9,602 nucleotides of DNA from DATGKR01 sp035294565 (GTDB taxonomy: Bacteria; Actinomycetota; Acidimicrobiia; Acidimicrobiales; Palsa-688). Position 1 is the stretch's first letter. Every line of letters starts with the position of its first letter. The translations under genes were made by a program, and so were the position numbers. This document shows positions 6,064 through 9,602 of the stretch, in pieces. The stretch is from NCBI GenBank assembly GCA_035294565.1, contig DATGKR010000086.1, positions 1 through 9,602 on the forward strand, given 5' to 3'. The notes under the pieces are model-generated. The model saw nothing but the letters and a program-made list of their open reading frames with translations. It was not told the DNA's origin and ran no database searches.

Positions 6064-7287
6064 GTGACCAATCGCTGGTTCGAAACCGTCGCCCACGCGC
6101 AGGCCGCTGCCCGCCGGCGCCTGCCTCCCTCCGTCTACTCGGCTCTCGTCGCTGGCACCGAGCGCGGTGTCACCGCGTCGGACAACGTTGCCGCCTTCGA
6201 CGAGATACGCCTTGATCCGCGAATCGCGGCGGCGAAGCCGCAGCGCAGCCTTGGGACCACCGTAATGGGCCAGGAGATCTCGATGCCTGTCGTCATCTCC
6301 CCCACCGGGGTGCAGGCCGTTCATCCCGAAGGAGAAGTGCCGATGGCGCGTGCGGCGCAGTCCAGGGGAACGGCGATGGGCCTCAGCTCGTTCGCCAGCC
6401 GGCCGGTCGAAGAAGTGACAGCCGCCTGCGACAAGGTGTTCTTCCAGGTGTACTGGATAGGCACGCGCGACGAGATGGTGCAGCGCATGGCCCGGGCGAG
6501 GGAAGCTGGGGCGGTCGGGCTCATCCTCACGCTGGACTGGTCGTTCAGCCACGGCCGCGACTGGGGAAGCCCCCTGATCCCTGAAAGAGTGGATCTCAAA
6601 TCGGTCCTCCGCTTCGCCCCCCAGGCTTTGATACGGCCGCGGTGGTCGCTCGACCACCTGAGAGCAAGCTCCTTCCCGGACCTGACCGTTCCCAACATGG
6701 TCCCAAGAGGTGCGCCGGCTCCGACGTTCTTCGGCGCTTACGGGCAGTGGATGGGCACCACGCCTCCCTCGTGGGACGACGTGGCCTGGATGCGCGGCCA
6801 GTGGGAAGGCCCTTTCATGGTGAAAGGCGTGCTTCGCGTGGACGACGCGAAAGCAGCGGTCGACGCCGGCGCGACCGCCATATCGGTCTCCAATCACGGC
6901 GGGAACAATCTCGACTCGGCCCCTGCGACGATCAGGGCTCTTCCGGCCATCGCCGAGGCGGTCGGGGGCCAGGTGGAGGTACTCCTCGACGGCGGGATCC
7001 GGCGCGGCCTCGACGTGGTGAAGGCCCTTGCCCTCGGTGCACGGGCCGTCATGATCGGCAGGGCTTCCCTGTGGGGTCTCGCAGCAAACGGGCAGGCTGG
7101 CGTGGAGAACGTTTTGGACGTCCTTCGTGACGGCATCGACTCGACGCTGCGCGGGCTCGGCAAGGGCTCTGTCGGGGAGCTTTCAGCCTCAGATGTCAGC
7201 ATTCCCACGGATTTCACCGAGCCGAGAGCCCCGCGTTCAGTCGGAACCCTCTATCCTTCGCGGCCGCCGAGCCTGATCAGGACGTGA
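6064..7287 (+). CDS. mftD: Pre-mycofactocin synthase MftD
   Basis: A 407-residue FMN-dependent enzyme of the alpha-hydroxy-acid oxidase fold. MftD oxidatively deaminates AHDP, the Val-Tyr-derived product of MftA/B/C/E processing, to pre-mycofactocin, giving the cofactor its redox-active ketoamide. The whole protein follows the MftD pattern: N-terminal TNRWFETVAHAQ, VMGQEISMPVVISPTGVQAVHPEGE (68-92), LTLDWSFSHGRDWGSP (155-170), and NGQAGVENVLD (342-352). Flavin and active-site elements include K254 in MVKGV, H278 in SVSNHGGNNLD, DGGIRRG (309-315) and IGR (331-333). Hydroxy-acid oxidases usually have HGGRQLD; the arginine that grips the carboxylate is replaced by N281, as expected of MftD with its different substrate. 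The start is the GTG at 6064, which gives the conserved MTNRWFE and coincides with the predicted transcript start. The frame-compatible TTG at 6028 is the -35 box itself. No other mycofactocin biosynthesis gene lies nearby. Confidence 0.92.
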   Translation: MTNRWFETVAHAQAAARRRLPPSVYSALVAGTERGVTASDNVAAFDEIRLDPRIAAAKPQRSLGTTVMGQEISMPVVISPTGVQAVHPEGEVPMARAAQSRGTAMGLSSFASRPVEEVTAACDKVFFQVYWIGTRDEMVQRMARAREAGAVGLILTLDWSFSHGRDWGSPLIPERVDLKSVLRFAPQALIRPRWSLDHLRASSFPDLTVPNMVPRGAPAPTFFGAYGQWMGTTPPSWDDVAWMRGQWEGPFMVKGVLRVDDAKAAVDAGATAISVSNHGGNNLDSAPATIRALPAIAEAVGGQVEVLLDGGIRRGLDVVKALALGARAVMIGRASLWGLAANGQAGVENVLDVLRDGIDSTLRGLGKGSVGELSASDVSIPTDFTEPRAPRSVGTLYPSRPPSLIRT

Positions 7288-7296
7288 AAGTTTCAC
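7284..7296. promoter_or_regulatory. Palindrome over the -35 of the small-protein promoter
   Basis: GTGAAA and TTTCAC flank a single G, a perfect 13-bp palindrome. It contains the mftD stop codon (7285-7287) and most of the proposed -35 TTCACT (7292-7297). It could be an operator for the downstream gene. It is unlikely to be a terminator, as it has no loop. Confidence 0.4.
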
Positions 7297-7320
7297 TACG
7301 ACCAATCAATCCCGTATAAT
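7292..7320 (+). promoter_or_regulatory. Promoter of the YegP-like gene
   Basis: A perfect TATAAT (7315-7320) lies 17 bp downstream of TTCACT (7292-7297), which matches TTGACA at 4 of 6 positions. The predicted transcript start is near 7327, giving a leader of about 35 nt that contains the AGGAG ribosome-binding site. The small gene thus probably has its own transcript rather than depending on mftD. Confidence 0.75.
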
Positions 7321-7325
7321 ACGGG
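7311..7325. promoter_or_regulatory. Operator-like palindrome over the -10
   Basis: CCCGTAT and ATACGGG flank a single central A, a perfect 15-bp palindrome that encloses the TATAAT box and ends just before the predicted transcript start. A protein bound here would occlude the -10. Its sequence is unlike the mftR/mftD inverted repeat, so a different regulator is implied. Confidence 0.5.
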
Positions 7326-7361
7326 TTGCAGTACCCTCCCCCAACCTTAGGAGTAATCCAA

Positions 7362-7670
7362 GTGCCTGCAGCAAAGCTAATCGTAACGGGAAGCAAAGGT
7401 GGCAGCCAGATCACCTTGGTCGGGTCCAGCGGCACGCCGCTCCTGACCTCCAAGGTCTTCAGCGAGCCCCGGGGCAAGGGGGCGACACTACGTGCGCTCA
7501 AAGGCCTTCTGGGAGAGAACGTGGTGGTCGACGATCAAACGGCCGCTGCTCCCAAGGCAGTCGCCGCCGCCCCTCGCCCTCGCCAGCGGGCGATCACCAA
7601 GCCGGTGGCGCCCTCCAACGGGAGCCGCCCGAAGGCCACGCGGCCCCGCAGGGCCCGCAAGGCCAAGTAG
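7362..7670 (+). CDS. Small YegP/DUF1508-like protein with basic tail
   Basis: A 102-residue protein in two parts. Residues 4-57 resemble the YegP/DUF1508 fold (QITLVGSSGTPLLTSKVFSEPRGKGATLRALKGLLGENVVV): a short beta unit ending in an xLLTS-type turn, then a helix with a KG/A pattern. The function of this family is unclear. Residues 59-102 are Ala/Pro/Lys/Arg-rich, with 13 basic and no acidic residues and an end of RPRRARKAK, as in histone-like tails, so binding to nucleic acid or another polyanion is plausible but inferred. The GTG at 7362 is chosen because AGGAG (7349-7353) lies 8 nt upstream; the earlier in-frame TTG at 7326 lies inside the promoter palindrome. It has its own strong promoter and a strong hairpin after the stop, suggesting a highly expressed single-gene transcript. 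Confidence 0.75.
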   Translation: MPAAKLIVTGSKGGSQITLVGSSGTPLLTSKVFSEPRGKGATLRALKGLLGENVVVDDQTAAAPKAVAAAPRPRQRAITKPVAPSNGSRPKATRPRRARKAK

Positions 7671-7691
7671 TTTCTCGAAAGCGGCGTTTTC

Positions 7692-7729
7692 AAGCTGCCT
7701 GCGGGGAATCGTTCCTCCGCAGGCAGCTT
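7692..7729. terminator. Strong hairpin terminator
   Basis: Perfect 13-bp arms AAGCTGCCTGCGG (7692-7704) and CCGCAGGCAGCTT (7717-7729). The 12-nt loop can pair further (GGAA with TTCC around TCG). It begins 21 bp after the small gene's stop. It lacks a clean T-run on either side, so termination may be Rho-assisted or rely on stem strength. It sits between convergent genes and may act in both directions. Confidence 0.7.
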
Positions 7730-7769
7730 CGTGTCTGACCGTTTGCTCCTGCGCCCGGTTCTGCCGGCT

Positions 7770-7791
7770 CCGCCGGATGGCAACCCGGCGG
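7770..7791 (-). terminator. Second hairpin, possible terminator of the nitroreductase operon
   Basis: Perfect 7-bp arms CCGCCGG (7770-7776) and CCGGCGG (7785-7791) with an 8-nt loop, starting 7 bp after the nitroreductase stop codon in the direction of that gene. There is no T-run. The all-GC arms could occur by chance here, so it is only a candidate. Confidence 0.35.
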
Positions 7792-7798
7792 CGTGTTG

Positions 7799-8434
7799 CT
7801 ACCAGCTGTCCCAGTGGACGATTCCCTCGAGCGACTTGCGGGGTCCCGGCTTGAAGTCGGTGCCGACGGTGTAGGCGATCGGGAACAGTCCGCCCTGCGT
7901 GCAGCGCTCGTAGGGGATGCCGAGGATGGCGGCCACCTCCTCTTCCCTGTCCAGATGCAGGGTGGTCCAGGCCGACCCGAGGCCCCGGCTGCGCAGAGCG
8001 AGCATGAAGCTCCACACGGCCGGCAGCAGCGAACCCCAGAATCCGGCCTGGTCACGAACGGAGGGTTCCCTCAGCCTGCCCCACTGGCAGGGCACCAGCA
8101 TCAAAGGCACCCTGGCGAAATTGGCAGCCAGGTAGGCGGCAGAGCTCCACAGGCGCCTTCCGGCCACGTCCTCCTCGTCGAAACGTCCCGGCGGGTAGGC
8201 CGCGTCGAACGACCGCTTGTAGGCCTCCGCGACCGCCGCCTTCTTGGCGGGATCCGACACGAACACCCAGTGCCACGACTGGCGGTTGGATCCCGACGGC
8301 GCCTGCACCGCGAGCCGAAGGCATTCTTCGATGACGGAGCGTTCGACCGGCCGGTCGAAGTCGAGGCGCTTTCGCACCGACCGGGTGGTCGTGAGCAGCT
8401 GATCGGGGTTGAGGTCTAGCGGGTTATCGAGCAT
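7799..8434 (-). CDS. Nitroreductase-family FMN oxidoreductase
   Basis: A 211-residue protein of the NAD(P)H:FMN nitroreductase family, which reduces nitro compounds, quinones, enones or flavins in the cytoplasm; the physiological substrate is not predictable. The flavin phosphate-binding arginine cluster is TTRSVRKRLDF (15-25). The second signature APSGSNRQSWHWVFV (45-59) contacts FMN and nicotinamide, and the C-terminal half has LLPAVWSFMLALRSRGLGSAWTTLH (136-160), the usual dimer and flavin helix. The length is normal. The frame is open further upstream, but that part is antisense-like to the SDR gene and unlike the family; the ATG at 8434 places the arginine motif correctly. Only a weak GGCGG precedes it. 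The gene overlaps the SDR stop by 19 bp, suggesting translational coupling and shared transcription. Confidence 0.88.
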   Translation of the reverse strand: MLDNPLDLNPDQLLTTTRSVRKRLDFDRPVERSVIEECLRLAVQAPSGSNRQSWHWVFVSDPAKKAAVAEAYKRSFDAAYPPGRFDEEDVAGRRLWSSAAYLAANFARVPLMLVPCQWGRLREPSVRDQAGFWGSLLPAVWSFMLALRSRGLGSAWTTLHLDREEEVAAILGIPYERCTQGGLFPIAYTVGTDFKPGPRKSLEGIVHWDSW

Positions 8435-9192
8435 CCGCCGTCGACTGTAATCACCGCCCCGGTGGTGAAGCTCGCAGCGGGCGAGGCGAGGTAGAGCGCG
8501 GCGCCAACGATCTCCCGCGGGTTGCCCGCCCGTCGCATCGGGAAGTGCTGGGCTCCCCTTTCGAACGCTTCCATGTCCCACGCGCGCGCCACGTCGGTGA
8601 GGAACGGTCCGGCCATGATCGTGTTCACCCTGACCTCGGGGCCGTAGGCGAGGGCGAAGCCGGCGGTCAGCACGTTCAGGGCGGCCTTCGCCGCCGCGTA
8701 GGGCAGCTCAGCAGGGGTGGGGCGTATCGCGGCGATGCTGCTGATGTTGATGATGGACCCGCTCCCGGCGACCTTCATCCGCTCACCGGCCAAGGCGGAG
8801 AGGCGGAACGGGCCCTTGAAGTTGACGCCGATCGTCTTGTCGAAGAGCTCCTCGCTGACCTCGGCGAGGCTGGGGTAGAGCGGCGACATGCCCGCGTTGT
8901 TGACCAGGACGTCGCAGCGGCCGAACGTGTCGTAGGCGGAGTCGACGAGGCCGGCCAGCTCGTCCCAATGGCCGACGTGGCAGGCGTACGGCAGGCACCG
9001 GGCGCCCGTGGAGCGCGCCACTTCCTCGGCAGCCCTCTCGCAGCTGTCCATCTTGCGACTGGCGATCACCACGTCTGCCCCCGCTTCGGCGAAGGCTTGA
9101 ACGATCTGGCGGCCCAGTCCCCTGCTGCCGCCGGTCACCACAGCCACCCCGCCGGCGAGGGGCTTGTCAGGCTCTTCTGGGTGTTCGCTCAA
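8416..9192 (-). CDS. Short-chain dehydrogenase/reductase
   Basis: A 258-residue classical SDR, an NAD(P)-dependent alcohol/ketone oxidoreductase acting in the cytoplasm. The Rossmann nucleotide loop is TGGSRGLG (20-27), with SRK at 45-47 at the end of the second strand hinting at NADP preference. NNAG is at 98-101. The catalytic tetrad is N124, S152, Y165 and K169 (YAAAK), and the C-terminal DGGCS (251-255) closes the fold. The substrate is unknown. It lacks the extended segment after the Rossmann loop seen in the mycofactocin-dependent SDR subgroup. The start is the TTG at 9192: between it and the in-frame stop of the upstream gene (9229-9231) there is no ATG or GTG. It has no clear ribosome-binding site, and a GTG 15 codons later would be very close to the nucleotide loop. 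It is co-directional with the upstream membrane gene (36 bp gap). Confidence 0.9.
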   Translation of the reverse strand: MSEHPEEPDKPLAGGVAVVTGGSRGLGRQIVQAFAEAGADVVIASRKMDSCERAAEEVARSTGARCLPYACHVGHWDELAGLVDSAYDTFGRCDVLVNNAGMSPLYPSLAEVSEELFDKTIGVNFKGPFRLSALAGERMKVAGSGSIINISSIAAIRPTPAELPYAAAKAALNVLTAGFALAYGPEVRVNTIMAGPFLTDVARAWDMEAFERGAQHFPMRRAGNPREIVGAALYLASPAASFTTGAVITVDGGCSITR

Positions 9193-9228
9193 CGTTGGGT
9201 GACCGTAGCTGACCGACCGACCGTGCCG

Positions 9229-9602
9229 TCAACCCACCACCGCTCCGAAGAGATGGCCGATCCCGTAGGTGACGGCCGACGCGACGGCCACGATGGCCAG
9301 CTGACGTGCAGCACCGAAGGAGACCGAGCGGGTGGTCGAGCGGGCGACGTAGCCGCCAACCACCAGGCTCGCCGCCCCTGCCAGGCAGATGGACAGCACC
9401 ACCGCTTCTGCTCCGCCGGCGAACAGCCAGGGTGCGAGCGGTACGAAAGCGCCCACAGCGAACAGCCCGAAGGAGCTCGTCGCCGCGGCAAGAGGGGAGC
9501 CGAGACTGTCCGGGTCGATGCCGAACAGGTTCATCGAGCAGAATCGAAGGAAGCGAGGCTCGTCGAGAGGCAGCTCGGTGGTGGCGACCTGCGCCGTCGC
9601 CC
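9229..9602 (-). CDS. VIT1/CCC1-family membrane protein (C-terminal part)
   Basis: The frame is open to the window edge, so the 5' end of this minus-strand gene is missing and the ATG at 9534 is internal: the 22 upstream codons continue as ATAQVATTELPLDEPRFLRF. The visible 123 residues resemble the C-terminal part of VIT1/CCC1 (DUF125) transporters, which move iron or manganese across membranes. Support comes from GIDPDSLGSPLAAATSSFGLFAVGAFVPLAPWLF, close to the family's GIDPDxLGSPxxAAxSSF signature, and from three closing hydrophobic segments (SSFGLFAVGAFVPLAPWLF, AVVLSICLAGAASLVVGGYV, LAIVAVASAVTYGIGHLFGAVVG). Whether a ferritin-like domain precedes it, as in some relatives, cannot be seen. 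It probably heads an operon with the SDR and nitroreductase. Confidence 0.8.
   Translation of the reverse strand, partial: ATAQVATTELPLDEPRFLRFCSMNLFGIDPDSLGSPLAAATSSFGLFAVGAFVPLAPWLFAGGAEAVVLSICLAGAASLVVGGYVARSTTRSVSFGAARQLAIVAVASAVTYGIGHLFGAVVG

Noticed and set aside
6010..6897. Upstream extension of the mftR frame to 515 codons
   Set aside because: The extra 296 residues are antisense to mftD and cross the operator and promoter; the TetR domain begins right after the ATG at 6009.
7326..7361. In-frame TTG start for the small YegP-like gene
   Set aside because: It lies at the edge of the promoter palindrome at the predicted transcript start; AGGAG at 7349-7353 positions the GTG at 7362.
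7288..7361. Possible mftA precursor peptide near mftD
   Set aside because: No short ORF with a C-terminal IDGMCGVY-like core is visible here or elsewhere in the window on either strand.
8416..9192. SDR as a mycofactocin-dependent dehydrogenase
   Set aside because: The proximity is suggestive, but the protein follows the ordinary classical SDR pattern and lacks the extended segment after the Rossmann loop that marks that subgroup.
9211..9223. Tandem GACC repeat ahead of the SDR gene
   Set aside because: Only three units in GC-rich spacer DNA; too short to be called a functional repeat.
1..9602. CRISPR arrays, insertion sequences, tRNA or rRNA genes
   Set aside because: No repeat-spacer pattern, transposase, terminal inverted repeats or recognisable RNA gene is visible in the window.

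Overview
The window is GC-rich bacterial DNA, densely coded, with GTG and TTG start codons and a mycofactocin-type regulator/enzyme pair. This points to an actinomycete (Actinomycetota). The lineage within that phylum cannot be fixed from sequence alone; a non-mycobacterial group such as Acidimicrobiia is possible but only a guess.

Layout. (1) Positions 3-857, plus strand: the 3' part of an unrecognised two-pass membrane protein whose start lies outside the window. (2) 867-3275, minus: a complete ATP-dependent Lon protease, convergent with gene 1 (9 bp between stop codons). (3) 3276-3410: the divergent lon/MFS spacer, with two strong palindromes. (4) 3411-5423, plus: a 14-TM DHA2/EmrB-QacA-type drug efflux pump carrying a C-terminal MarR-like winged-helix domain. 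(5) 5350-6009, minus: a TetR regulator of the MftR type, whose basic tail overlaps the pump's 3' end by 74 bp. (6) 6010-6063: a compact divergent control region in which a 21-bp inverted repeat fills the -35/-10 spacer of a near-consensus promoter. (7) 6064-7287, plus: mftD, the FMN-dependent pre-mycofactocin synthase, apparently expressed from a leaderless GTG-initiated mRNA. (8) 7284-7361: a second strong promoter with separate palindromes over its -35 and -10. (9) 7362-7670, plus: a 102-residue YegP-like protein with a highly basic tail. (10) 7671-7798: two hairpins between convergent genes. (11) 9602-7799, minus: a likely operon of a VIT/CCC1-type membrane protein (5' end outside the window), a short-chain dehydrogenase, and an overlapping nitroreductase-family gene.

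How it fits together. The most coherent unit is mftR-operator-mftD. MftR probably represses both itself and mftD through the one inverted repeat. The precursor peptide gene mftA and the genes mftB, mftC, mftE and mftF are not in the window, so mftD is separated from the rest of the pathway at least on this side. The efflux pump, the SDR and the nitroreductase are redox or xenobiotic-type functions that could share a physiological theme with mycofactocin, but nothing in the sequence proves a link. The strongest leads are the orphan mftR/mftD arrangement with its spacer operator, the double-palindrome promoter of the small basic protein, and the transporter-MarR fusion.
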